Translations under genes and position numbers: made by a program
Shown here: positions 9,023 through 18,121 of the stretch, one piece after another
Numbering within the stretch: the first letter of the stretch is position 1
Layout: each line of letters starts with the position of its first letter
Source of the DNA: Blastococcus sp. TBT05-19
Lineage (GTDB): Bacteria; Actinomycetota; Actinomycetes; Mycobacteriales; Geodermatophilaceae
Assembly (NCBI RefSeq): GCF_003319095.1
Contig: NZ_QOHI01000003.1
Location: forward strand, 310,001-374,000
Reading direction: 5' to 3'
DNA length: 64,000 bases
The notes under the pieces: model-generated
What the model saw: only the letters and a program-made list of their open reading frames with translations
Told to the model about the DNA's origin: nothing
The model's database searches: none

Positions 9023-10012
9023 ATGTCCGACCCACGGTCGCCGGCGCAGCCGGCGGAGCTCGTCGAGCCCGGGCCCCGCGTGCCCCCGGCCGGCCCGCCA
9101 CCGCTGCCCCCGCTGCCACCGCAGCCCGGGGGCCTCAAGGGGTCGCTGCCCTGGGGGCTGGTGCGCGCCGTCCGCCCCCACCAGTGGGTCAAGAACGTCC
9201 TGGTGTTCGCCGCGCCGCTGGCGGCGGGGCGGGTCCTCGACGCCGACGTCCTCGTCCCGACGCTGGTCGCCTTCGTGCTCTTCTGCCTGGTCTCCGGTGC
9301 GGTCTACCTGGTCAACGACGCCATCGACGTGGAGGAGGACCGCCGGCACCCGCGCAAGCGGCTGCGGCCCATCGCCTCCGGTCTGGTGCCGCGGGGGCTC
9401 GCCGTCGCGCTCGCGGTCGTGCTCGCCGCCACGGCCCTCACCCTCGCGGCCGTCCTCACCCGGCCGGAGCTGGTGTGGGTGCTGTCGATCTACGTCGTGC
9501 TCCAGCTGGCCTACTGCGTCTGGCTGAAGAACCAGCCCGTCCTCGACCTCGCGGTGGTCGCGTCGGGCTTCCTGCTCCGCGCGGTGGCCGGCGGTGTCGC
9601 GGCGGGCCTGGCGCCGTCCCAGTGGTTCCTCCTGGTGGCGTCCTTCGGCTCGCTGTTCATGGTCGCCGGCAAGCGGTACTCGGAACTGGTGCTCCTCGGG
9701 GACGCCGCCCAGACGCGGAAGACGCTGCAGGAGTACTCGGCGAGCTACCTGCGGTTCGTCTGGGGTCTCTCGGCGGGCGTGGCCTGCACGGCCTACAGCC
9801 TGTGGGCCTTCGAGATGCACGAGCTCCGCGGCGGGGTGCCGTGGGCGACGCTGTCGATCGCGCCGTTCGTGCTCGGGATCCTGCGGTACGCCGTGGACAT
9901 CGACAAGGGCACCGCGGGAGCCCCCGAGGAGATCGTGCTGCACGACCGCGTGCTGCTCGTGCTGGGACTGGTGTGGGTCGTGACGGTGGGGGCCGGGGTG
10001 TTCGGTGGCTGA
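9023..10012 (+). CDS. ubiA: Decaprenyl-phosphate phosphoribosyltransferase (UbiA family)
   Basis: This 329-residue integral membrane prenyltransferase is a homologue of M. tuberculosis Rv3806c. It has a Pro-rich cytoplasmic N-terminus, an RPHQWVKN motif at about 51-58, the Mg-binding NDxxDxxxD motif at 98-106, and multiple hydrophobic helices. It transfers phosphoribose from PRPP to decaprenyl phosphate, the first step towards decaprenyl-phospho-arabinose. ATG at 9023 follows a GAGAGG ribosome site. The gene overlaps dprE1 by 8 nt, giving a contiguous ubiA-dprE1-dprE2 pathway. In M. tuberculosis ubiA is separate from dprE1/dprE2. Confidence 0.94.
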   Translation: MSDPRSPAQPAELVEPGPRVPPAGPPPLPPLPPQPGGLKGSLPWGLVRAVRPHQWVKNVLVFAAPLAAGRVLDADVLVPTLVAFVLFCLVSGAVYLVNDAIDVEEDRRHPRKRLRPIASGLVPRGLAVALAVVLAATALTLAAVLTRPELVWVLSIYVVLQLAYCVWLKNQPVLDLAVVASGFLLRAVAGGVAAGLAPSQWFLLVASFGSLFMVAGKRYSELVLLGDAAQTRKTLQEYSASYLRFVWGLSAGVACTAYSLWAFEMHELRGGVPWATLSIAPFVLGILRYAVDIDKGTAGAPEEIVLHDRVLLVLGLVWVVTVGAGVFGG

Positions 10013-11369
10013 CGCGCAGCGGGAGAGGGAGGTGTCGCTGACCGGATGGGGACGGACGGCTCCCACGCCGGCGACGCTGGTTCCCGTCCGGGACCCCGCC
10101 GATGCCGCTGCGGCGCTCGCGGCACGCACACCGCGCGGGCTGCTCGCCCGAGGGCTGGCGCGCAGCTACAACGACGCCGCGCAGAACGCCGGCGGGCAGG
10201 TGCTGGACATGACGACCGCCGACCGCGTGCTCGACGTCGACCTCCCTGCCGCGGAGATCGAGGTCGAGGCGGGGATCTCCCTGGACCGGCTCATGAACCT
10301 CTTCGTGCCGATGGGCTGGTTCGTGCCGGTCACCCCGGGCACCCGGTACGTCACCGTCGGGGGCGCGATCGCCGCGGACATCCACGGCAAGAACCACCAC
10401 GTCGCCGGCACCTTCTCCCAGCACGTCGCGTGGCTGGACCTGCTCACCGCCGACGGCGAGGTGCGCCGCATCGGGCCGGACCAGGACCCCGACCTGTTCT
10501 GGGCGACCGCCGGCGGCATGGGCCTGACCGGTGTCATCCTGCGCGCCCGCGTCCGGATGAAGCCCATCGAGTCCTCGCGGATCGTCGTCGACACCGACCG
10601 CACGCCCGACCTCGACTCGCTCATGACGCTGCTGACCGAGACCGACCACCTCTACGACTACTCGGTCGCGTGGATCGACTGCGTCGCCCGGGGCGCACGC
10701 ATGGGCCGGTCGGTGCTCACGCGGGGGCGGTTCGCCCGTCGCGAGGAGCTGACGCCGAAGCAGCAGGCCGACCCGTTGCGCTACTCCGGCCAGGTCAGGC
10801 TGTCGGCCCCCGGCGTCTTCCCACCCGGCCTGCTCAACCCCGCGACCGTCGCCGCCTTCAACGAGGTCTGGTACCGGAAGTCGCCGCGCCGGAAGCGGGA
10901 CCAGCTGCAGACGATCGGCGCCTTCTTCCACCCGCTCGACGGCGTGGGGGACTGGAACCGCGTCTACGGGCCGCGCGGGTTCGTGCAGTACCAGTTCGTC
11001 GTCCCCTTCGGCCAGGAGGACGCGATGCGCCGCGCCATGGAGCGGATCAGCCGCTCCGGGCACGCCTCGTTCCTCGCCGTCCTCAAGCGGTTCGGCGAGG
11101 GCAACCCGGGCATGCTCTCCTTCCCCGTGCCCGGCTGGACCCTGGCGCTGGACATCCCGGTGGTCGGCGGGCTGGCCGCGCTGCTCGACGAGCTCGACGA
11201 GCTGGTCGTCGCGGCGGGCGGCCGGGTCTACCTCGCCAAGGACCCCCGGGTGCGGCCCGACCTGTTCGAGCAGATGTACCCCCGACTCGAGTCGTTCCGG
11301 GACGTGCGCAGGCGCGTCGACCCCGAGGGCGTCTTCACCTCTGACCTGGCCAGGAGGCTCACCCTGTGA
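10005..11369 (+). CDS. dprE1: Decaprenylphosphoryl-beta-D-ribose oxidase (FAD-dependent)
   Basis: This 454-residue FAD enzyme of the VAO family has an HGKNHH motif at 127-132, the same segment that carries the flavin-contacting His in mycobacterial DprE1, and a YLAKDPR motif matching the conserved active-site lysine region. With DprE2 it epimerises decaprenyl-phospho-ribose to the arabinose donor. The position equal to Cys387 of M. tuberculosis DprE1 (in GWNICVDFP) is Ala381 here (GWTLALDIP), so the thiol attacked by covalent benzothiazinones is missing. GTG at 10005 lies inside the end of ubiA, and the stop overlaps the start of dprE2. Confidence 0.95.
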   Translation: MADAQREREVSLTGWGRTAPTPATLVPVRDPADAAAALAARTPRGLLARGLARSYNDAAQNAGGQVLDMTTADRVLDVDLPAAEIEVEAGISLDRLMNLFVPMGWFVPVTPGTRYVTVGGAIAADIHGKNHHVAGTFSQHVAWLDLLTADGEVRRIGPDQDPDLFWATAGGMGLTGVILRARVRMKPIESSRIVVDTDRTPDLDSLMTLLTETDHLYDYSVAWIDCVARGARMGRSVLTRGRFARREELTPKQQADPLRYSGQVRLSAPGVFPPGLLNPATVAAFNEVWYRKSPRRKRDQLQTIGAFFHPLDGVGDWNRVYGPRGFVQYQFVVPFGQEDAMRRAMERISRSGHASFLAVLKRFGEGNPGMLSFPVPGWTLALDIPVVGGLAALLDELDELVVAAGGRVYLAKDPRVRPDLFEQMYPRLESFRDVRRRVDPEGVFTSDLARRLTL

Positions 11370-12121
11370 TCGACGCCCTCGGTTCCGTCGGCTCGCTGCT
11401 GCTCGTCGGCGGCACCTCCGACATCGCCGTCGCCACGGCGCGCCGCTATCTCGACGAGCGCCCGCTGCGCGTCGTCGTCGCCGCCCGCGACACCCCGCGG
11501 CGCTCCGCCGTCGCCGAGGAGCTCCGGAAGGCCGGCGGCCGCGTCGAGGTGCTCGACTTCGACGCCGACGACCCGGGCTCGCCGGCCCGGATGGTCGCCG
11601 GGGCGGCTGCCAGCGGTGACATCGACGTCGCGGTGGTGGCCTTCGGCCAGCTCGGCGACGCCGACCAGCTGCGCACCGACGCCGCGGCCGCCGCGCACCT
11701 GGCGCAGGTGAACTACGTCGCCGCCGTCTCGGTCGGCACGGAGCTCGCCGGCCGGATGCGCACGCAGGGGCACGGCGTCATCGTGGCGCTGTCCTCGGTC
11801 GCCGGGGAGCGGGTCCGCAGGTCGAACTACGTCTACGGCTCCACCAAGGCCGGCATGGACGGGTTCTACTCCGGGCTCGGCGACTCGCTGGTCGGCACCG
11901 GGGTGTCGGTCCTCGTGGTCCGCCCCGGCTTCGTGCGCTCGAAGATGACCGAGGGCATGCCCGACGCACCGCTGTCGACGACCCCGGAGGCCGTGGCGGA
12001 GGCGATCGTCGCCGGCGTGCGCAGCGGGCGGCACACGGTCTGGGTCCCGGGAGCCATGCGCTGGGTCATGAGCGGCCTGCGGCACACGCCGCGGGCGATC
12101 TTCCGGCGCCTGCCCTTCTGA
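11366..12121 (+). CDS. dprE2: Decaprenylphosphoryl-2-keto-ribose reductase (SDR)
   Basis: This 251-residue short-chain dehydrogenase has a Rossmann glycine motif (LLLVGGTSDIA), catalytic Ser in ALSSVAG at about 143-144, and Y157-x-x-x-K161. It reduces the 2-keto intermediate made by DprE1 to decaprenyl-phospho-arabinose with NADH. The GTG start overlaps the dprE1 stop (GTGA). The C-terminal segment (GAMRWVMSGLRHTPRAIFRRLP) is basic and amphipathic, as in mycobacterial DprE2. Confidence 0.94.
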   Translation: MIDALGSVGSLLLVGGTSDIAVATARRYLDERPLRVVVAARDTPRRSAVAEELRKAGGRVEVLDFDADDPGSPARMVAGAAASGDIDVAVVAFGQLGDADQLRTDAAAAAHLAQVNYVAAVSVGTELAGRMRTQGHGVIVALSSVAGERVRRSNYVYGSTKAGMDGFYSGLGDSLVGTGVSVLVVRPGFVRSKMTEGMPDAPLSTTPEAVAEAIVAGVRSGRHTVWVPGAMRWVMSGLRHTPRAIFRRLPF

Positions 12122-12131
12122 GCCCGCTGGC

Positions 12132-12137
12132 TACGGT
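12132..12137 (+). promoter_or_regulatory. -10 box of a leaderless birA promoter
   Basis: TACGGT lies 6 nt before the GTG start of birA, and no ribosome site is present. This spacing puts transcription initiation at or next to the start codon. Confidence 0.55.
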
Positions 12138-12143
12138 TCTCCC

Positions 12144-12980
12144 GTGAGCGACTCCTCCTCGCGCTGGTCGGACCTCGAGCGCCCGGCGCTCGACGCCGCC
12201 GCGCTGCAGTCCGCCCTGACGCGGGACAGCACCCTGTGGCGCTCGGTCGAGGTGGTGCAGGAGATCGGCTCGACCAACGCCGCGCTCGCCGCCGCCGCGG
12301 CCGACGGCGCCCCGGAGGGCACCGTCCTGGTTGCCGAGCACCAGGTGACCGGGCGCGGCCGGCTGGACCGGACGTGGACGTCGCCACCGCGGGCCGGCGT
12401 CACCGTCTCCTTCCTGCTGCGCCCCGACGTGCCGGCGGCCAGGCGCGGGTGGCTGCCGCTGCTGACCGGCGTCGCCCTGGCCGAGTCCGTCCGCGACGTC
12501 ACCGGGGTGCTCGCCTCGGTCAAGTGGCCCAACGACCTGCTGGCCCGCGACGGCCGCAAGCTCGCCGGGATCCTCGCGGAGGCGCACGACCGGGCCGTCG
12601 TCGTCGGCGTCGGCCTCAACGTGTCGACGACGTCCGCTGAGCTCCCGGCCACCGCGACGTCCCTGTCGGCGATCACCGGCGCGACCGTCGACCGCGGGCC
12701 GGTGCTGCTGGGCTTCCTGCGGGCGGTCGAGCGGCGGTACCGGGGCTGGGTGGAGGCGCTGGGCGACCCGGTGGTCTCCGGGCTCGCCCGCGACTACCTC
12801 GCGTGGTCCTCGACCGTGGGCAGCGAGGTCGAGGTGACCTTGCCCGACGGGTCCGCGCTGGTCGGGGCCGCGCGGGCGGTCGACTGGGACGGCCGGCTGG
12901 TCGTCGACACGCCGGGCGGCACCGTTGAGCTGGCCAGCGGCGACGTCCGACACGTCCGGACACGCCCCGCGGAGGCATGA
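12144..12980 (+). CDS. birA: Biotin--[acyl-CoA-carboxylase] ligase
   Basis: This 278-residue protein carries the biotin-binding GRGRLDRTW motif at 70-78 and the KWPNDLL motif further on, followed by a small C-terminal SH3-like domain. It makes biotinyl-AMP and attaches biotin to the lysine of AccA3. There is no N-terminal DNA-binding domain, so it is a monofunctional ligase and not a biotin repressor. The start GTG follows a leaderless-type -10 box. It is divergent from accD but separated from it by ubiA-dprE1-dprE2, an insertion compared with mycobacteria where birA and accD5 are adjacent. Confidence 0.95.
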   Translation: MSDSSSRWSDLERPALDAAALQSALTRDSTLWRSVEVVQEIGSTNAALAAAAADGAPEGTVLVAEHQVTGRGRLDRTWTSPPRAGVTVSFLLRPDVPAARRGWLPLLTGVALAESVRDVTGVLASVKWPNDLLARDGRKLAGILAEAHDRAVVVGVGLNVSTTSAELPATATSLSAITGATVDRGPVLLGFLRAVERRYRGWVEALGDPVVSGLARDYLAWSSTVGSEVEVTLPDGSALVGAARAVDWDGRLVVDTPGGTVELASGDVRHVRTRPAEA

Positions 12981-13011
12981 CGACGGGCGGCGCCTCCGTC
13001 ATCCTGGCGAC

Positions 13012-13605
13012 GTGGCCTACCCCGACAAGCTGCTCGCCGACGACGAAGAGGTCGTCCGCCACCTGCACCCGCACTGGCTGACCCTCGTCCGGCCGGTGCT
13101 GGTCCTGCTGCTCGTCATCGGGGGCGCGTCGTTCGGCGCCGCGCTGATCCCGCCCGGTCCCCAGCAGGGGATGGCCCGGCTGGGCATCGTCGTGCTGAGC
13201 CTGCTGCTCCTGCTGGTGCTCGTCGTCGTCCCGGTGCTGCGGTGGCGGACCACCCACTACGTGGTCACCACCCACCGGCTGCTGTTCCGCGAGGGCATCC
13301 TGGCCAGGCGCGGCCGCGACCTCGGCCTGTCCCGCATCACCGATGTCTCCTACACCCAGACGCTGTGGGAGCGGGTCGTGCGGTCGGGGACGCTGACGAT
13401 CGAGACGGCCGGCGACAGCGGGGCCACGGTGCTGCGGAAGATCCCCGACAGCGACGGCGTCCAGCAGCTGATCGCGTTCATGATCGAGGAGGACGCCGAC
13501 CGCCGGGCGGAGGTCGCCGGCTACGGAGGGGGCGATCGCGGCTACCCCGAGGACGGCTACGGCTACCCGCCCGAGGACGGCTGGCGGTCGACCGCGGTCC
13601 TCTGA
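13012..13605 (+). CDS. PH (bPH2/DUF304) domain membrane protein
   Basis: This 197-residue protein has two hydrophobic segments (about residues 24-45 and 56-78) followed by the bacterial PH-like domain pattern TTHYVVTTHRLLFREGILARRG (shown in part) and SRITDVSYTQTLWERV. A Tyr/Gly/Asp/Pro-rich tail (GGDRGYPEDGYGYPPEDG) closes the protein. It corresponds in position and size to M. tuberculosis Rv3278c. Function is unknown. GTG at 13012 was chosen because homologues begin with a YPDKLLADDE-type segment; a CATCCT sequence 6 nt upstream is an imperfect leaderless -10. Confidence 0.88.
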   Translation: MAYPDKLLADDEEVVRHLHPHWLTLVRPVLVLLLVIGGASFGAALIPPGPQQGMARLGIVVLSLLLLLVLVVVPVLRWRTTHYVVTTHRLLFREGILARRGRDLGLSRITDVSYTQTLWERVVRSGTLTIETAGDSGATVLRKIPDSDGVQQLIAFMIEEDADRRAEVAGYGGGDRGYPEDGYGYPPEDGWRSTAVL

Positions 13606-13669
13606 CGCGGGCACCGGATGTGACGGGTCCGTCACGGCGCGCCTGAGCGTTTCTGTCGTACCCCCTCCT

Positions 13670-13675
13670 TACCTT
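13670..13675 (+). promoter_or_regulatory. -10 box of a leaderless sbcD promoter
   Basis: TACCTT lies 7 nt before the ATG of sbcD and there is no Shine-Dalgarno sequence. A 7-bp inverted repeat (13620-13626 with 13629-13635) lies upstream. Confidence 0.5.
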
Positions 13676-13682
13676 CGCGCCC

Positions 13683-14831
13683 ATGCGGCTGCTGCACACC
13701 TCCGACTGGCACATCGGCCGGACGCTGCACGGCACCGACCTGCTCGCCGAGCAGGAGGCGGTGCTCGGTGGCCTGGTCGCGGTGGTGAACGCCCAGGAGG
13801 TCGACGTCGTCGTGGTGGCGGGTGACGTCTACGACCGCGCCGTCCCCTCGGCCGATGCCACGGCGGTGCTCGACCGCGTCATCGGGCGGCTGCTGGCCAC
13901 CGGCGCGCGCGTGGTGCTCACCCCCGGCAACCACGACTCGGCCCGTCGCCTGGGCACCTTCTCCGGGCTGCTGAGCGCCGCCGGCCTGCACGTGCGGGCG
14001 GCCACCCCGCGGCTGGACGAGCCGGTCCTGCTGGCCGACGAGCACGGTGAGGTGGCGGTCTACGGCATCCCCTACCTCGAGCCGGAGGTGGCCCGGCACG
14101 AGCTCGGGATCCCCGGTGCCCGCGGGCACGAGGCGGTGCTGCGCGAGGCGATGGACCGGGTGCGCGCCGACCTGTTCCTCCGGCCGGGTGCGCGCTCCGT
14201 CGTGCTGGCCCACGCGTTCGTCGGCGGCGGGGTGGCCAGCGAGAGCGAGCGGGACATCTGCGTCGGCGGGGTCGACCTGGTCCCGGCGTCGGTCTTCGAC
14301 GGCGTCGACTACGTGGCGCTCGGGCACCTGCACCGGCCCCAGACGCTCAGCCCCCGCATGCGCTACAGCGGCTCGCCGCTGGCCTACTCCTTCGGCGAGG
14401 CGGGGCAGCAGAAGCAGGCGTGGCTGGTCGAGCTGGACGCCGACGGCCTGGCCGAGGTGCGCGCGGTGCCGCTGCCGACCCCGCGGTCGCTCAGCGTGCT
14501 CACCGGCACGCTCGAGGAGCTGCTCGCCGACCCGGCGCACGCCGGCGCCGAGCAGCACTTCGTCTCCGCGCGGCTCACCGACCCGGCCCGCCCCGCCGAC
14601 CCGATGCGGCGGCTGCAGGCGCGTTTCCCGCACTGCGTCCACCTGGACTGGACCGGCGCGGGGGCGGCGGCCGAGAGCGGGAGCTACCAGGAGCGCATGC
14701 GCGGGCGCAGCGCGCTCGACGTCGCCGGCGAGTTCGTCAGCCACGTGCGGGGCGTTCCGGCCACCTCCGCCGAGCGGGAGCTGCTCGCGCGCGCCCTGGG
14801 CGCGGCCGACCGCGAGGAGGCCGCCCGATGA
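13683..14831 (+). CDS. sbcD: Exonuclease SbcCD, nuclease subunit
   Basis: This 382-residue Mre11-type phosphodiesterase carries the metal-binding motifs in order: DWHIG (8-12), GDVYDRA (47-53) and GNHDS (82-86), plus later HAF and GHLH motifs. With SbcC it cuts DNA hairpins and protein-blocked ends. Its stop overlaps the ATG of sbcC (ATGA). Confidence 0.96.
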   Translation: MRLLHTSDWHIGRTLHGTDLLAEQEAVLGGLVAVVNAQEVDVVVVAGDVYDRAVPSADATAVLDRVIGRLLATGARVVLTPGNHDSARRLGTFSGLLSAAGLHVRAATPRLDEPVLLADEHGEVAVYGIPYLEPEVARHELGIPGARGHEAVLREAMDRVRADLFLRPGARSVVLAHAFVGGGVASESERDICVGGVDLVPASVFDGVDYVALGHLHRPQTLSPRMRYSGSPLAYSFGEAGQQKQAWLVELDADGLAEVRAVPLPTPRSLSVLTGTLEELLADPAHAGAEQHFVSARLTDPARPADPMRRLQARFPHCVHLDWTGAGAAAESGSYQERMRGRSALDVAGEFVSHVRGVPATSAERELLARALGAADREEAAR

Positions 14832-17788
14832 GGCTGCACCGGCTCTCGCTGACCGCCTTCGGCCCGTTCGCCGGCACGGTCGAGGTCGACCTCGACGAGG
14901 TGGGCCGGGACGGGCTGTTCCTGCTGTGGGGACCCACCGGGGCGGGCAAGACGACGTTGCTCGACGCCGTCGTCTTCGCCCTCTACGGCAGGGTGCCCGG
15001 CGCGCGCGGCGAGGAGAAGCGGCTGCGCAGCGACCACGCCGACCCGGCCACCCGCACCGAGGTCGAGTGCGAGCTCACCCTGGGCGCCGAGCGGCTGCGG
15101 GTGGTGCGCCGGCCCGAGCAGCAGCGGCCCAAGAAGCGCGGCGAGGGCTGGGCGACCGAGCAGGCGAAGCTGGTGGTCTCGCGGCTCACCGACGGCGGCT
15201 GGGAGCCGGTGAGCACCCGCATCGACGAGGGATCGGAGCACCTGCGCACCCGGCTCGGGCTCGACGTGCACCAGTTCTGCCAGGTGGTCCTGCTCCCGCA
15301 GGGGGACTTCGCGCGCTTCCTGCGGGCCGAACCCGAGCACCGCGCCGAGCTGCTGCGCACCCTCTTCGACGTCGACCGGTTCGCCCGTGCGGAGGAGTGG
15401 CTGGCCGACGAGCGAACCGCGGCCCGCGAGCGGACCGCCGGCCACCGGGCGCAGCTCGCCACCCTGCTGGCGCGGGTGGCGCAGATCGCCGACGTCGACG
15501 TGCCCGAGGACCTGGCCCCCGAGCTCGTCGGCGCGGCCGCGGGCGGGCGGGTGCTGCCCTGGGTCGACCAGGTCGCGGCCACGGCCGGACGTCGGCTGAC
15601 CGAGGCCGTGGGCCGGGCCGACGACGCCGCCGCCGAGGCGGCTGCCACCGACGCGGAGCTTGCCGCTGCGCGCGCCCTGCAGGAGCGGCACACCCGCCGG
15701 GACCAGGCGGCCTCGGAGCTGGCGGCCCTCGAGCAGCGGGAGCCCGCGCTGGCGCCCCTGCGCGCCGAGCGGGACGCCGGCCGCCGGGCCGAGCCGCTCC
15801 GGGACGTGCTCATCGCCGCCGGAACGGCCGCTCTCGCCGCCGAACGGGCCGCCGCGGCGCTGTCCGGCACGCGCGCGGTCTGGACGCCGGTCTCCGAGGG
15901 GCAGGACGCGAGCGCCGCCGTCGCCCGGGAGCTCCGCGACCGGGTCGCCGAGTCCCGTGCGCTGCTGCCGGAAGCCGACCGGGTGGTGGCCCTCGGGCGG
16001 TCGATCGCGGCCCTGGACCGCGCGGCCGACGACCTGGCCCAGCGGTGCGGATCGGCGGAGCAGGCCCTGGCCGCGCTGCCGGCCCGCGTCGCCGCCCAGG
16101 AGGACCGGGTCGCCGAGGCGCGGTCCGCCGCCGCGGAGCTGCCGGGGGCGCAGGCGGCGCTGGACGCCGCCTCGGCCGCCCTGACCGCGCGCCGGGCGGC
16201 CGAGCGGCTCGAGGAACGGCTGGCCGCCCTCCGCGAGGACGTGCGCGGCGCCCGCGACGCGCGGTCGGACGCCCGCGAGCGCTGGCTGGACCTGCGCGGC
16301 CGGCGGCTCGACGGCATGGCGGCCGAGCTGGCCGCAGGACTCACCGACGGCGCCGACTGCCCGGTCTGCGGTGCCACCGAGCACCCGCGGCCGGCCACCG
16401 CTGCGGGTGACCGCGTCACCGCCGCCGACGAGGACGACGCCCGGGCGCTCGCCGACGAGGCGGAGGCCGCGCTCACCACGGCGGCCGGCCGGCTGGAGGA
16501 GGTCGAGCGCGAGCTGGCCGCCCTGCGCGCGCGGGCCGGCGAGCTGCCGGTGGCCGAGCAGGCCGCGCGCGTCGCCGAGCTGACCGCGAGCCTCCGGGTG
16601 ACGTCGGAGCTGGCGGCCGGCCTGGACGCGGCGGAGGGTCTGCTCCGTCGGCTGGTCGCCGAGCGCGAGGGCGCCGCCGCGCAGCTGGCCGCCGACCGCG
16701 AGCAGCTGGGAGCACGACGGGCCGAGCGCGAGGCGCTGGCCGCCGGGCTCGCCGACCTGCGCGACCGCCTGGAGACCGCCCGGGGCACCGATCGCGACCT
16801 CGCGGCCCGGGTGGCGAGGCTGTCGGCCGCGGCGCTCGCCTGCGAGGCGGTGACCGCCGCGGAGGCCGAGGAGCTGCGCGCCCGCGTGCAGGCCGATGCC
16901 TCGCGCCGCACGGCGGAGGAGCGCGCGGCGGCCGCCGGCTTCGCCGACGTGCTCGCCGCGTCGGGAGCCCTGCTGGAGCCGGGGCGGCTGGCCCGCCTCG
17001 ACCGGCAGCTCGACGAGCACGACCAGCGGCTGGCCGTGCTGCGGGCGGTCCTGGCCGACCCGGAGCTCGCCGAGCTGGGTCCCCGGCCCGATCTCGCCGG
17101 GCTCGAGGAGCGGTGCGCCGGCGTCACCCGGAGTCGCGAGGAGGCGGTGGCCCAGCTGGAGCAGGCGCGTCGCTGCACCCGCTCGCTGACCGACGTCGTC
17201 GGACGGATCACCACGGTCGAGCTCGAGCTGGCGCAGCTCCGCGACTGGGCCGATCAGGTCACTGCCCTCGCCGACCTCGCCCACGGCCGCGGGGCGAACA
17301 CCCGCAAGATGCGGCTGCAGTCCTTCGTCCTCGCCGCCCGGCTCGAGCAGGTGGCCGAGGTGGCCAGCCGACGGCTGCTGGACATGTCCGGTGGCCGCTA
17401 CACCTTCCTCCACAGCGACGCCCAGGGGCGGCACGGCGCCCGGGGCGGCCTGGGGCTCGACGTCTTCGACGAGTACACCGGTGCCCGGCGGCCGACCAAG
17501 ACGCTCTCCGGCGGCGAGAGCTTCATGGCCTCCCTGGCCCTCGCCCTCGGGCTCGCCGACGTCGTCACCGCCGAGACCGGCGGGGTGCGCATCGACACGC
17601 TCTTCGTCGACGAGGGGTTCGGCACGCTCGACGCGCAGGCGCTCGACGCCGTGATGACCGTGCTCGACGAGCTGCGCCGGGGTGGCCGGACAGTCGGCGT
17701 GATCAGCCACCTGGAGGAGCTGCGCACCCGGATCCCCACGCGCCTGGAGGTGATCGCCGGCCGCAACGGCTCCCGGCTCGCGAGCTGA
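14828..17788 (+). CDS. sbcC: Exonuclease SbcCD, ATPase subunit
   Basis: This 986-residue SMC-like ATPase has Walker A GPTGAGKTT at 35-43, long coiled coils rich in Ala, Glu and Arg, a zinc-hook CPVC at 511-514 in the middle, an ABC signature LSGGES at about 893-898, and a Walker B LFVDEGFGTLD near the C-terminus. The start is the ATG overlapping sbcD; an open frame extends to 14420, but that is sbcD in another frame. Apparent minus-strand frames over this region are shadows of the coiled coil. Confidence 0.96.
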   Translation: MRLHRLSLTAFGPFAGTVEVDLDEVGRDGLFLLWGPTGAGKTTLLDAVVFALYGRVPGARGEEKRLRSDHADPATRTEVECELTLGAERLRVVRRPEQQRPKKRGEGWATEQAKLVVSRLTDGGWEPVSTRIDEGSEHLRTRLGLDVHQFCQVVLLPQGDFARFLRAEPEHRAELLRTLFDVDRFARAEEWLADERTAARERTAGHRAQLATLLARVAQIADVDVPEDLAPELVGAAAGGRVLPWVDQVAATAGRRLTEAVGRADDAAAEAAATDAELAAARALQERHTRRDQAASELAALEQREPALAPLRAERDAGRRAEPLRDVLIAAGTAALAAERAAAALSGTRAVWTPVSEGQDASAAVARELRDRVAESRALLPEADRVVALGRSIAALDRAADDLAQRCGSAEQALAALPARVAAQEDRVAEARSAAAELPGAQAALDAASAALTARRAAERLEERLAALREDVRGARDARSDARERWLDLRGRRLDGMAAELAAGLTDGADCPVCGATEHPRPATAAGDRVTAADEDDARALADEAEAALTTAAGRLEEVERELAALRARAGELPVAEQAARVAELTASLRVTSELAAGLDAAEGLLRRLVAEREGAAAQLAADREQLGARRAEREALAAGLADLRDRLETARGTDRDLAARVARLSAAALACEAVTAAEAEELRARVQADASRRTAEERAAAAGFADVLAASGALLEPGRLARLDRQLDEHDQRLAVLRAVLADPELAELGPRPDLAGLEERCAGVTRSREEAVAQLEQARRCTRSLTDVVGRITTVELELAQLRDWADQVTALADLAHGRGANTRKMRLQSFVLAARLEQVAEVASRRLLDMSGGRYTFLHSDAQGRHGARGGLGLDVFDEYTGARRPTKTLSGGESFMASLALALGLADVVTAETGGVRIDTLFVDEGFGTLDAQALDAVMTVLDELRRGGRTVGVISHLEELRTRIPTRLEVIAGRNGSRLAS

Positions 17789-18117
17789 CCTGCACCGGAG
17801 CGCCCTCCACGGGGTCCGGTCCACGCCGGTCGACCGGCGCCGAGGAGGTCCCCGGACGGTCGTCGTCGGAGGGCTGCCAGGTCCGCCCGGTAGCTTCGGA
17901 CCCGGCCGCCGGAGCGGTCCTGTCGTCACGCGCCCGGGGTGCGTGCGCGGCATCGGCGTGCATGGAGGAGTGGGGAAGCGATGTCGCTCGGTGATCGACG
18001 CGCCACGGTCGACCGTCACCGGGTCGGCATGCCACCCGCGGCTGACGTCTGCCGAACGGCCCTCGGCCGTGCCGCCGCTCCGCCGCCGTCGTCGGTCGGC
18101 GTGCGCTCCTCCCGCTC
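17789..18117 (+). other. Intergenic region upstream of the LicD-methyltransferase gene
   Basis: This 329-bp stretch between sbcC and the LicD fusion contains no conserved gene. It holds a short ORF (17981-18121) with a GGAGGAG sequence in front, listed separately, and no clear terminator for sbcC. Confidence 0.4.
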
Positions 18118-18121
18118 GTGA
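17981..18121 (+). CDS. Possible 46-residue leader ORF
   Basis: ATG at 17981 follows GGAGGAG by about 10 nt. The frame runs 46 codons (begins MSLGDRRATVDRHRVG, ends VRSSRS) and its TGA overlaps the GTG start of the LicD-methyltransferase gene (GTGA). The composition is basic and uninformative. It may be a translated leader that couples translation into the next gene, or chance. No homologue is recognised. Confidence 0.25.
   Translation: MSLGDRRATVDRHRVGMPPAADVCRTALGRAAAPPPSSVGVRSSRS

Noticed and set aside
14684-18019. 1111-codon open frame on the minus strand over sbcC
   Set aside because: It is a high-GC shadow of the SbcC coding strand, with composition typical of antisense frames and no domain; SbcD/SbcC motifs on the plus strand are decisive.
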